Assembly (NCBI GenBank): GCA_025998595.1
Contig: BNWE01000048.1
Location: forward strand, 1 to 9,112
Length of the DNA: 9,112 bases
Reading direction: 5' to 3'
From: Alphaproteobacteria bacterium
GTDB lineage: Bacteria; Pseudomonadota; Alphaproteobacteria; UBA3830
The notes under the pieces were generated by a model. The model was given only the letters and a program-made list of their open reading frames with translations, did no database searches and had not been told where the DNA came from. Numbering within the stretch: position 1 is the first letter of the stretch; each line of letters starts with the position of its first letter. The translations under genes were made by a program, and so were the position numbers. Below are positions 1 through 5,963 of the stretch, one piece after another.

Positions 1-114
1 TGTAAAAAACGTAGCAATCAATCGTTTTTTGCTACTTTTTTGTGCATTTTTATGACGCGCAAGCTCGTCGAACAAGCCTCCCAAACATTAACTAAACATA
101 TCTCTAAAATTTTA
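1..114. repeat. Dispersed repeat, copy A (truncating recD2 fragment)
   Basis: This segment resembles 7437-7569, read in the same direction. The first ~42 bases (A-run, TAGCAATC, ATCGTTTTTT, CACTTTTT) and the last ~20 bases (ATATCTCTAAAATTTTA against ATATACTCTAAAATTGTA) align well, while the middle is diverged. The end near 114 coincides with the point where recD2 coding similarity stops, so the repeat or the element carrying it probably replaced the rest of recD2. No transposase is visible in it. The identity of the parent element is unknown. Confidence 0.5.
4..41. terminator. Bidirectional terminator-like hairpin
   Basis: GTAGCAA (11-17) and TTGCTAC (29-35) form a perfect 7-bp inverted repeat around an 11-base loop. 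It is flanked by an A-run at 4-9 and a T-run at 36-41, so it could terminate transcription on either strand. On the minus strand it would end transcripts leaving the rhuM and recD2 fragment. The corresponding hairpin in the second repeat copy (7441-7480) has lost its pairing. Confidence 0.45.
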
Positions 115-414
115 TGAAACGCCCGTGGATCCGAGATACTTCTCAATACCATCAACAGAAGACGGAACCTCGCAGGAGCAAAAAACAACCTTGAACTGCT
201 CTCCAAACTTTGGATGCTCAACCCACTCGCCAGATAGGCTTAAAATTTCCCCAGGTGTTGGAGACGGAATATCCCCAACAATGGTCACTAAGTCAGTGTA
301 ACCATAGACTTTTATCTTGGCAACTGTATACGCATTTTCTTCGTTTTCGAAGGTCACACGTTCCAATTGCCCTTTCAGTTTCACTAAATTTTGTTTTTCT
401 GTTTCTGCTTTCAT
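112..414 (-). pseudogene. recD2: recD2 N-terminal fragment (RecD-like 5'-3' DNA helicase)
   Basis: The 100-residue product matches the N-terminal OB-like domain of RecD2 (YrrC/TraA-type ATP-dependent helicase, normally above 700 aa). It has the characteristic blocks LKGQLERVTFENEENAYTVAK, VTIVGDIPSPTPGE, SGEWVEHPKFGEQFKV and VDGIEKYLGS. In intact RecD2 the last block continues into a Gly-rich helix-hairpin-helix (GLIKGIG-like); here it diverges right after YLGS and stops. All helicase motifs (Walker A/B) are missing, so it cannot act as a helicase. The ATG at 412-414 has only a weak ribosome site. It lies 139 bases downstream of rhuM on the same strand. Family assignment is from remembered motifs. 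Confidence 0.8.
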
Positions 415-553
415 AATTCAAAATCACCATTGCCTCTCGATAATACCTGAAATCACAGCAAAAATCACCAGTGTCACGCTAGATCAGCTTAATTTTGCAA
501 TTACTGTCGACATACCTCCGGCAAGGCCATTTGTGTGCCAAATTTCAGACTGG

Positions 554-1570
554 TCATTTTGCTTCCTGTTTCTTCTTTTCCAGTCTCTTTTGAGTGCTCT
601 TTATGTTTTCCAGAAAATGCTTCTCCACTTCCGACGACTCATTTACCGTCATTTCTTTGTATTTTGCGTACTCCGCCAATGCTTTGTCGTCCGCCGGCTG
701 TTTTGAGATGGCTCCAGCGTTGTTCAATATCATGCGACCATTTACCTTCAGGAACTCGTCCAATTTTGCTATCCAATCTTTCATGAGCATTGGTTTTTGC
801 TCCAGAGCTTGAAATTCTGCGAAATCCAAATACATGCTCGTAATGCGATTCAGATAATCCAGCTCTTTTTCATCCAGATAATTTTTAGCAACGGTTACTT
901 CATCTTTTCTAGGACGTTGTCCTGCGAACGCTTTCAGTCCCATGAATGGCTGCGAACAGTCAGCGCGTTGATGCTGTATTTCAGCTGCCGTATGTCCGTG
1001 GACGGCAAAATGCATTTTGTTCTGTACGATTTTAAAAAACGCCAGTGTTTCAGACGCTTGCGGAGAATAGTCAACGCTGGTGGCGTAAATATCCAAAATC
1101 TGACGATAGAACACTTTCTCACTCGAGCGAATATCACGAATGCGAGACAGCAACTCTTTCCAATATCCACCACCGCCAGCTTGCTTCAGCAGCTCGTCAT
1201 TCATGGCGAATCCTTTTTTGATATACTCGGATAGAACATTCGTCGCCCATTGCCTAAATTGCGTGCCGCGCAACGACTTAACCCTATAACCAACGGCTAT
1301 GATCATGTCGAGGCTATAGTGCTCGATAAGTCTTTCTACCATGCGATTTCCCTCCTCTTGAACTATAAAGATTTTCTTTACAGTTGCTTGGGAAACCTCT
1401 GATTCTTCAAGAATATTTTTAATATGGATCCCAATGTTTTGTTTCGTTGTATCGAACAACTCTGCCATTTGCATTTGTGATAACCAAGCTGTATCGTTTT
1501 CTAGGCGAACATCAATTTTCGTTCGTCCATCTTCCGTTTGATAGATAATTATCTGTTGTTTTTCACTCAT
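554..1570 (-). CDS. rhuM: RhuM-family (virulence_RhuM) protein
   Basis: The 338-residue protein has the usual length and block order of the RhuM family, named for a gene on Salmonella pathogenicity island 3. The N-terminal block is WLSQMQMAELF (about residues 29-39), resembling phage Ant/KilA-type DNA-interacting domains. It is followed by NIGIHIKNI, YSLDMIIAVGYRVKSLRG (85-102) and FRQWATNVLSEY. The C-terminal half contains FFKIVQNKMHFAVHGHTAAE (about 168-187), a conserved block that some have related to Fic/Doc folds, and ends in a Lys/Glu-rich tail. The start is well placed: on the minus strand AGGAAAG precedes the ATG by about 5 bases. The biochemical activity of RhuM is unknown; such genes are common next to mobile elements and restriction or toxin-antitoxin loci. 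It appears intact and is transcribed divergently from the serine recombinase. Confidence 0.88.
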   Translation of the reverse strand: MSEKQQIIIYQTEDGRTKIDVRLENDTAWLSQMQMAELFDTTKQNIGIHIKNILEESEVSQATVKKIFIVQEEGNRMVERLIEHYSLDMIIAVGYRVKSLRGTQFRQWATNVLSEYIKKGFAMNDELLKQAGGGGYWKELLSRIRDIRSSEKVFYRQILDIYATSVDYSPQASETLAFFKIVQNKMHFAVHGHTAAEIQHQRADCSQPFMGLKAFAGQRPRKDEVTVAKNYLDEKELDYLNRITSMYLDFAEFQALEQKPMLMKDWIAKLDEFLKVNGRMILNNAGAISKQPADDKALAEYAKYKEMTVNESSEVEKHFLENIKSTQKRLEKKKQEAK

Positions 1571-1913
1571 TAATCTTTCCTGATTTACAAAGTATCCTAC
1601 CCTAGGAATGCTTGAATTTCCAGAAGGATAGCGCAGCCGTCAGCCTTATTTTTAGTTTACTGCTTCTCTTCTCGATTTTTCGAAAAAACATAGTGGCAAT
1701 GGTAACACGAAAATCTGATGTACTCTTAACAGGCGTTATTATAAGGGTATCGTGAAGATTTGTGCGTAAATGCACGCTAAGGAAGATTTGTATATGCAAA
1801 ATAAACGTCCGTTTTTTTAGCGATAGTTGCGTCACGGGCATTTACTGCTTATTCTCACAAAAAAAGCCGTTGATTAATCAATGCTAAATTTGATACCATA
1901 TCCGTAAGTTTTT

Positions 1914-1937
1914 GTGCTTGCAGCAGTGCTTGCAGCA
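1914..1937. repeat. Perfect 12-bp tandem duplication, dyad-containing
   Basis: GTGCTTGCAGCA occurs twice head to tail (1914-1925, 1926-1937). Each copy, read with its next base, carries GTGCT/AGCA(C) inverted half-sites around a TGC centre. It lies about 110 bases upstream of the recombinase start, a plausible place for protein binding. Confidence 0.75.
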
Positions 1938-2011
1938 CCTGCGTTTACCTATTTGAGGCAGTTTCAGCGTTGAAGATGATGCTCGCATACCTTTCGGAAG
2001 GGCAGTAAATG

Positions 2012-2029
2012 GATCCAACGTCACGTTGG
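2012..2029. promoter_or_regulatory. Palindromic site, left copy (recombinase 5' end)
   Basis: GATCCAACGTCACGTTGG contains a perfect 7-bp inverted repeat around a single central C (2015-2029). It ends 15 bases before the recombinase ATG at 2045, immediately 5' of its ribosome site. A near-identical site in inverted orientation lies at the end of hipA (4479-4496): 16 of 18 positions match, and the two differences are a compensating G-C to A-T change at paired positions. With a one-base centre it suits a dimeric protein better than an RNA hairpin. It may be an operator or a recombination site. Confidence 0.6.
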
Positions 2030-2044
2030 CAAGGAAAGGTTTTT

Positions 2045-2662
2045 ATGTTGATCGGTTACATGAGAGTTTCCAAAAGTGATGGATCCCAGAATTTAGATTT
2101 GCAGCGCGACGCTCTGCTTGCCGCCGGAGTCCATGAAGATCGTATCTATCAAGATGAAGCTTCTGGTAAAAAAGAAGATAGACCTGGATTATTATCCTGC
2201 CTAAAAGCATTACAACCAGAAAACGTACTAGTCGTATGGAAACTTGATCGGTTAGGGCGAGATTTAAAAAACCTTGTAACCATAGTAGACGATCTCCGTC
2301 AGAAGAAAATTGGCCTCAAAGTTCTCGCTGGCCATGGCGCTCAGATTGATACGACCACATCCAATGGTCGACTTGTATTTGGGTTGTTTGCGGCACTTGC
2401 AGAGTTTGAACGAGAGTTAATTATCGAACGAACCAATGCTGGCCTGAAAGCCGCTCGCGCCAGAGGACGCATGGGTGGCAGACCGCGAAAAATGGACGCT
2501 GCAACGTTGCGAATGGCTATGGCTGCAATGGCAGACCCAAAATCAATAGCTTATGAGGTTGCTAAAAAACTAAATATAACAACAGCGACTCTATATTCCT
2601 ACATCAACGCTGACGGCTCACTAAAAGAACTTGGGAAAAAAATCCTTGCTGCAAACTCCTAG
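2045..2662 (+). CDS. Small serine recombinase (resolvase/invertase, Hin/Gin/TnpR-like)
   Basis: The 205-residue product has the full architecture of small serine recombinases. Residues 1-120 form the catalytic domain with GYMRVS (nucleophile Ser9, Arg7), DEASGKKEDRPG (37-48), WKLDRLGRD (65-73, with the two active-site arginines) and FAALAEFEREL. The long E-helix follows, with ERTNAGLKAARARGRMGGRPRK (128-149), then a C-terminal helix-turn-helix around 155-190 (EVAKKLNITTATLYSYI). The ATG at 2045 is preferred over the in-frame ATG at 2009. AAGGAAAGG sits 5-7 bases before it, it gives the normal family N-terminus, and the earlier start would run through a palindromic site. The enzyme cuts and rejoins DNA at dyad sites through a phosphoserine link. 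Its target here (invertible segment, cointegrate or cassette boundary) cannot be told from homology alone. It is followed after 225 bases by hipBA. Confidence 0.93.
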   Translation: MLIGYMRVSKSDGSQNLDLQRDALLAAGVHEDRIYQDEASGKKEDRPGLLSCLKALQPENVLVVWKLDRLGRDLKNLVTIVDDLRQKKIGLKVLAGHGAQIDTTTSNGRLVFGLFAALAEFERELIIERTNAGLKAARARGRMGGRPRKMDAATLRMAMAAMADPKSIAYEVAKKLNITTATLYSYINADGSLKELGKKILAANS

Positions 2663-2672
2663 TTCAAAAACA

Positions 2673-2720
2673 ATCGGCAACTTAATGTGGCACACTATCG
2701 GTAATTTATCGTGGCTCGTT
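2673..2720. repeat. Imperfect 24-bp tandem repeat
   Basis: Two head-to-tail units begin at 2673 (ATCGGCAACTTA...) and 2697 (ATCGGTAATTTA...), sharing ATCGG-AA-TTA and GTGGC-C. They lie just 3' of the recombinase stop. They could be recombinase or regulator binding sites or relic coding sequence; no function can be assigned. Confidence 0.4.
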
Positions 2721-2798
2721 ACACCTCTTGTCGATACAGCTTCAATATTGCAAGTGCAGTCTGCATATGTATCAGACGGGGTAGTTGTAATATGCGCT

Positions 2799-2839
2799 CA
2801 AAAGCAGATTTTGCATCATTTTTTGCTTGCAAAAGCAAA
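2799..2839. promoter_or_regulatory. Candidate HipB operator: two dyads
   Basis: Two inverted repeats lie side by side: CAAAA-(GCAGA)-TTTTG at 2799-2813 and a perfect TTTGCTT-(GCAA)-AAGCAAA at 2822-2839. The half-element CAAAAGCA recurs (2799-2806, 2830-2837). The second dyad overlaps the predicted -35 of hipB, the expected place for autorepression by a HipB-type regulator. The sequence differs from the E. coli TATCC-N8-GGATA operator. Confidence 0.45.
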
Positions 2840-2855
2840 CCTTACATATTATGAT
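2827..2855 (+). promoter_or_regulatory. Predicted sigma70-type promoter of hipBA
   Basis: TTGCAA (2827-2832) and TATGAT (2850-2855) are separated by 17 bases. A start near 2862 would leave a leader of about 26 bases before the hipB ATG. The -35 lies within the perfect dyad at 2822-2839. Confidence 0.5.
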
Positions 2856-2887
2856 TATTCGCAGAATAGATTAATAGGATCTGATTT

Positions 2888-3232
2888 ATGTCGCAGAGAA
2901 ACCAACTTTTCCAAACTCCTCCTTATATGGTCGATGTTATGCTGAAGCAGCTTGGACAAAATCTAAAGATTGCCCGCAAACGGCGTAGATTGAGCATCGC
3001 TCAAGTTGCCGAAAAAATAGGAACTGGAGTGCGCGCAATTAGCGATGCCGAAAAAGGAAAGCCATCAACGGCAATATCGATCTATATGGCTTTGCTATGG
3101 AGCTATGATTTAATAAGCGACATGAAGGACGTCGCAAATCCGCTAAAAGATGCGGAAGGTCTACATCTAGCCATGCAAAAAGAATCTCGTCACGGTCGTT
3201 CCCTAAAATCGGAGATGGATAATGACTTCTAA
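2888..3232 (+). CDS. hipB: HipB-like XRE-family antitoxin/autoregulator
   Basis: The 114-residue protein carries a Cro/C1-type helix-turn-helix at about residues 21-70: LGQNLKIARKRRRLSIAQVAEKIGTGVRAISDAEKGKPST. This is the pattern of HipB antitoxins, which bind the operon's operator as dimers and neutralise HipA. The C-terminal ~40 residues are charged (MQKESRHGRSLKSEMDNDF). The ATG at 2888 has AGGAT at 2876-2880. Later in-frame methionines at residues 14 and 18 are alternatives that keep the whole domain. Its last 11 bases overlap the start of hipA, implying translational coupling. The antitoxin role is inferred from the fold and from its position before hipA. Confidence 0.85.
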   Translation: MSQRNQLFQTPPYMVDVMLKQLGQNLKIARKRRRLSIAQVAEKIGTGVRAISDAEKGKPSTAISIYMALLWSYDLISDMKDVANPLKDAEGLHLAMQKESRHGRSLKSEMDNDF

Positions 3233-4487
3233 AAGCCACTGCTATGTTTACATAACTCTTCCGGGACAAATTTTTCCAGTAACAGCTGGGAGGTTAGTTC
3301 TGGAAACAACTTCTGTGGGAGAAAATATCGGACGATTTGTTTATGGGAAATCCTATCTCGCGCGATCCAACGCTGTCGCCATTGATCCGGTCGAACTAAA
3401 ACTAACAGAAAGAATTTATGAAACCAGTCTGCTTGGCGGAGTTTTCGGAGCAATACGAGATGCATCACCGGATCATTGGGGACGCAGATTGATTGAACAG
3501 CACATTGGTAAACTAGACGTTTCCGAAATGGAGTATCTGCTTCATTCGCCGGACGATAGAATTGGAGCGCTTGGATTTGGATTAAACAAAGAGCCCCCAG
3601 CTCCAAAGCGAACGTTTAACCGCATGATCGATCTTGAGCGCCTACAGCAAATAGCAGATGAAATCATGGAAGGAGAAAACGCACATGGTGCAACCACCTC
3701 TCTTCATGTTCAGGTGGAGCACCTTCTGCTTCTGGGGACATCCATGGGCGGCGCACGTCCCAAAGCAGTTGTATCTTCTGATGATGCGCTCTGGATGGCC
3801 AAGTTTAACTGCACCCACGATCGCTGGAACAGCGCTTTAGCCGAGTATGCCATGCTGCGACTTGCACGCGATTGCGGATTAAATGTCGCCGAAAGTAAAA
3901 TCACGAGTGTTGGTGGTAAAGATGTTTTGCTGGTCAAGCGTTTCGATCGTGAACATACGGACGACGGATATCTGTGCCATCGAATGATTAGTTCCATGAC
4001 GATTCTACGTGCAGGTGACGATTATACACATCGAGATAAATGGTCTTACATTATTTTGGCAGAAGAACTGCGAAGATTTTCTTCCGCTCCGAAAGAGGAT
4101 GCGAGAGAGTTGTTTCAGCGTATGACATTCAACGCATTGATTTCCAATATAGACGATCATCCGCGAAATCATGCGTTTATTGCGAGCGAGAATTGGCGAT
4201 TGTCGCCGGCCTACGATCTAACGCCAAATCCAATGATTAGTCTGGAACGTCGCGATCTTGCAATGACATGTGGAAGTATGGGACGCTTTGCTAACAGAAA
4301 CAATCTGCTGTCCGAATGTCGCCGTTTTATGCTGGAACCAAACGAGGCCGCAATAATTGTTGACGAAATGGCCGACTGTGTAAAAAACAACTGGTATAAA
4401 ACAGCGCGAAAAGTAGGTCTTTCCGAAAGAGATTGCGACTTGATAAAACCTTCCTTTGCATATCATGGATTTTCCGCACCAACATGA
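3222..4487 (+). CDS. hipA: HipA-family serine/threonine kinase toxin
   Basis: The 421-residue protein matches type II HipA toxins, kinases that in E. coli phosphorylate glutamyl-tRNA synthetase and cause persistence. The N-terminal subdomain ends in the FGAIRDASPDHWGRRLIE block (75-92). The P-loop-like GTSMGGARPKA (172-182) follows; Ser174 aligns with the autophosphorylated Ser150 of E. coli HipA and Lys181 with Lys157. WMAKF (191-195) is next. The catalytic segment NALISNIDDHPRNHAF (304-319) supplies Asp311 and Asn316, and LSPAYDLTPN (327-336) supplies the metal-binding Asp332. All key residues are present, so it should be active. GGAG at 3211-3214 precedes the ATG, which overlaps hipB by 11 bases. 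The GGARPK signature places it with HipA proteins of the COG3550 type rather than close to E. coli HipA. Its substrate is unknown. Confidence 0.93.
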   Translation: MTSKSHCYVYITLPGQIFPVTAGRLVLETTSVGENIGRFVYGKSYLARSNAVAIDPVELKLTERIYETSLLGGVFGAIRDASPDHWGRRLIEQHIGKLDVSEMEYLLHSPDDRIGALGFGLNKEPPAPKRTFNRMIDLERLQQIADEIMEGENAHGATTSLHVQVEHLLLLGTSMGGARPKAVVSSDDALWMAKFNCTHDRWNSALAEYAMLRLARDCGLNVAESKITSVGGKDVLLVKRFDREHTDDGYLCHRMISSMTILRAGDDYTHRDKWSYIILAEELRRFSSAPKEDARELFQRMTFNALISNIDDHPRNHAFIASENWRLSPAYDLTPNPMISLERRDLAMTCGSMGRFANRNNLLSECRRFMLEPNEAAIIVDEMADCVKNNWYKTARKVGLSERDCDLIKPSFAYHGFSAPT

Positions 4488-4496
4488 TGTTGGATC
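4479..4496. promoter_or_regulatory. Palindromic site, right copy (spans hipA stop)
   Basis: CCAACATGATGTTGG (4479-4493) is a perfect 7-bp inverted repeat around one base and includes the hipA stop codon (4485-4487). With the following ATC, its reverse complement GATCCAACATCATGTTGG matches the 2012-2029 site at 16 of 18 positions. Inward of both sites GGAAA also matches. There is no T-run after it, so it is not an intrinsic terminator. Confidence 0.6.
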
Positions 4497-4503
4497 AACC
4501 AAT

Positions 4504-4527
4504 AACCATGTTCATTAATTAGGTTTT
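4504..4527 (-). mobile_element. Remnant of the 88-bp miniature element (one end)
   Basis: These 24 bases are the reverse complement of the right end of the 88-bp element at 6801-6888 and 8898-8985: terminal AACCATGTTCA, then TTAATTAGGTTTT. Similarity stops abruptly after 4527. AAT flanks its outer side, the same trinucleotide duplicated around the 8898 copy. Confidence 0.6.
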
Positions 4528-4603
4528 ACCTCATATGTCTTAATCCCGCGCACTAGCACCACACAGTATAGCTGTGACAATCTCTTATATATCATTATAT
4601 ATC

Positions 4604-4675
4604 TAATATGGGCTATATTCTTAATATAGACTATATTTCTAATACAGACCATACTCCTAATGTAGATCACACAAT
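4604..4675. repeat. Iteron-like array of 18-bp repeats
   Basis: Four contiguous, progressively diverged 18-bp units start at 4604, 4622, 4640 and 4658, each beginning TAAT. The second, TAATATAGACTATATTTC, contains AATATAG-A-CTATATT, a perfect 7-bp dyad. The first keeps it with one mismatch, and the third and fourth decay. A possible fifth unit precedes at about 4586-4603. Unit length without spacers rules out a CRISPR. This could be a multi-dimer binding array or a decayed replication iteron cluster. Confidence 0.65.
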
Positions 4676-4969
4676 GCTAACTGGCCCAGTAGTAAGGAGC
4701 GTGTAAAAGCCGCCACTAGATTGTTTGCATATTTTTTGATGTTTAAATTTGAGGATTTTCGGTATTTTGTGAAGAGCAGTAGTGTGAAGAGCTGTGCAGT
4801 GTTTGGTATTTATTTTTTTATTTTTGAAGTTCCGATTTTTGTATGATGTAAGAAATTGTGTATTTTTTTCTTATTTATGATGCTGTTCATTTATCGCAAC
4901 AATATCTTATTTCTGTTATGTTTTAACAAAAAAAATAAGTTTTTTAACCAATAATTGTTTTTTTTCTCT

Positions 4970-4975
4970 TATAAT
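4970..4975 (+). promoter_or_regulatory. Predicted -10 element (TATAAT)
   Basis: A perfect TATAAT sits about 50 bases before the ATG at 5026, downstream of a T/A-rich stretch. No good -35 is visible at 16-18 bases. It would drive the exported-protein gene starting at 5026. Confidence 0.4.
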
Positions 4976-5025
4976 TATCTTTATCGATTGTGATGCACTA
5001 CTGTGCCCTTTTACAGGAGAATATT

Positions 5026-5439
5026 ATGTTGATCAAGAGAATTTCATATTGTTGTGTTGTTATATTAGCGGTTATCTTTATGGATTGTAGTGCAACAAAA
5101 AAACGAAGTCATAAGGAGGCGTTTGTAACAGATGAAGACAGCGCTTCTTCACAAGAAGAGCTGCGTAAAATAAAAAAGAAGCCGCGCATATTGGATTCTA
5201 GTCTTAATGTGAGTGCATCTAAGACTTCAGAGCTACAGAAGGGAAAAAATGATCGTCCAGGAGAGTTTTTGGAAATAAAAAAAATGATTAATGAAATAAG
5301 TGACGCAAATTACGAAGCACAAAAACTTGTTTCTATCGTTACCGATATGAAAGAATTTGAAAAATACCAAAATGTTGGCAAAATTTTTGCCCAAAGATAT
5401 AATCGAGACCGCCCAAGCTACTTATCAACTCAAAATTAA
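5026..5439 (+). pseudogene. Exported KGISP-type protein, N-terminal part of a broken gene
   Basis: The 137-residue frame begins at ATG 5026, with AGGAGA five bases upstream (5015-5020). The N-terminus MLIKRISYCCVVILAVIFMDC looks like a signal peptide. Cys21 could be a lipidated cysteine, although Asp at -1 is unlike a standard lipobox. The rest is hydrophilic and Lys/Glu-rich (about residues 25-120). It probably once continued into the frame at 5545-5928, since the paralog at 7833-8405 carries a similar signal peptide and that C-terminal domain in one protein. The break coincides with transposon-end-like sequence at 5418-5531. A second frame (5372-5518) is open across the junction and is of unclear meaning. 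Function is unknown; an envelope or secreted location is inferred. Confidence 0.6.
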
Positions 5440-5531
5440 CGGCGTCTGGCATCGATCTGAAATGACAAAAAAAACTCGAGAAATCTTTAAAAAAATTGAT
5501 GTAGGCGACCTAACTTGATGCGGAGTTAGGG
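5418..5531. mobile_element. Degenerate relative of the 166-bp element
   Basis: The right side (5511-5531, TAACTTGATGCGGAGTTAGG) resembles the right inverted repeat at 7194-7214; the preceding GGCGACC matches GACGACC at 7187-7193. The left side (5418-5439) has GCTA...CTCAAAATTA, resembling the left repeat at 7049-7069 with small gaps. The TAG inside GGAGTTAG blocks the reading frame of the host gene. No clear target duplication remains. Confidence 0.4.
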
Positions 5532-5544
5532 ATTAAGACCTCTT

Positions 5545-5928
5545 TTGCCTGCTTTGGTGTATTTTGAAAAAGGCATAAGTCCAGAAGGTTTTTATCAAAC
5601 CATCTTAGATGTTGCTCAACCACTTTATGATACAAAATCGTTTTCAGATGATACATCCCAAAAAGATCAGATCAATATGTTGAAAGTATGCTACATATAT
5701 TCACTTCCATTATGCATTGCAAATGCGAGACTTATAGCAAAACAAGTAAATCTATACATAAGTGAAAGCATAGTACAATTTGCAGAGTATGAAGACAATT
5801 TAAATAAATTGGAGAAATATCTTAAATCATTCTTTAAACATGGAGAATATCCAGAAGCCAAACCTCTAACACAATACGAATTAGATGAGACTCTCGATCC
5901 TAGAGAAAATGTGCTTTCTAGGAGTTGA
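5545..5928 (+). pseudogene. Exported KGISP-type protein, C-terminal part
   Basis: This frame is open from just after the TAG at 5527-5529. It encodes a domain homologous to residues ~58-165 of the intact protein at 7833-8405. Both have PLLPAL, EKGISPxGFYQxIxDVxQPLxD, a hydrophobic helix with Y-C-Y-SL, FxxYExxLNxxExYLK and a YP-containing tail. No ribosome site precedes the TTG at 5545, so it is best read as the severed 3' half of the gene starting at 5026. The signature is not one I can tie to a named family. The next gene begins 35 bases downstream. Confidence 0.65.
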
Positions 5929-5963
5929 TATTAGTATGGAATTTATATATTAAAGGTGCTTTT

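Larger units (their letters stand above)
1571..2044. other. Divergent intergenic region, rhuM / serine recombinase
   Basis: No convincing gene is present; the short minus-strand open frame at 1602-1841 has no ribosome site or recognisable motif. The region holds two perfect 12-bp palindromes (TTTTTCGAAAAA at 1676-1687, TTGATTAATCAA at 1870-1881). It also has a direct repeat of GAAGATTTGT (1754-1763 and 1782-1791) flanking a GCGT/ACGC inverted repeat, a 12-bp tandem duplication at 1914-1937 and a dyad at 2015-2029. A weak sigma70-like pair, TTGAGG (1953-1958) and GATGAT (1975-1980), could serve the recombinase. For a small serine recombinase the upstream non-coding DNA is where res/crossover subsites usually lie, so these dyads are candidates; this is inference. 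Confidence 0.5.
4528..5025. other. AT-rich non-coding region
   Basis: No gene is supported here. The stretch contains a CACAG/CTGTG inverted repeat (4562-4576), the 18-bp repeat array, and a direct repeat of TGTGAAGAGC (4768-4777, 4783-4792). A long A/T-homopolymer region (about 4800-4980) leads to the promoter of the next gene. Confidence 0.6.

Noticed and set aside
1602..1841. 79-residue minus-strand frame upstream of rhuM
   Set aside because: No motif and no ribosome site; the composition looks like translated intergenic DNA.
2631..2945. 104-residue plus-strand frame between the recombinase and hipB
   Set aside because: It overlaps both genes in another frame, has no ribosome site, and covers a region better explained as promoter and operator.
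3229..3606. 125-residue minus-strand frame within hipA
   Set aside because: Shadow of the well-supported hipA coding sequence.
4479..4500. Intrinsic terminator after hipA
   Set aside because: The dyad has a 1-3 base centre and no following T-run; it also covers the stop codon.
4604..4675. CRISPR array
   Set aside because: The 18-bp units are contiguous without spacers and no cas gene is nearby.
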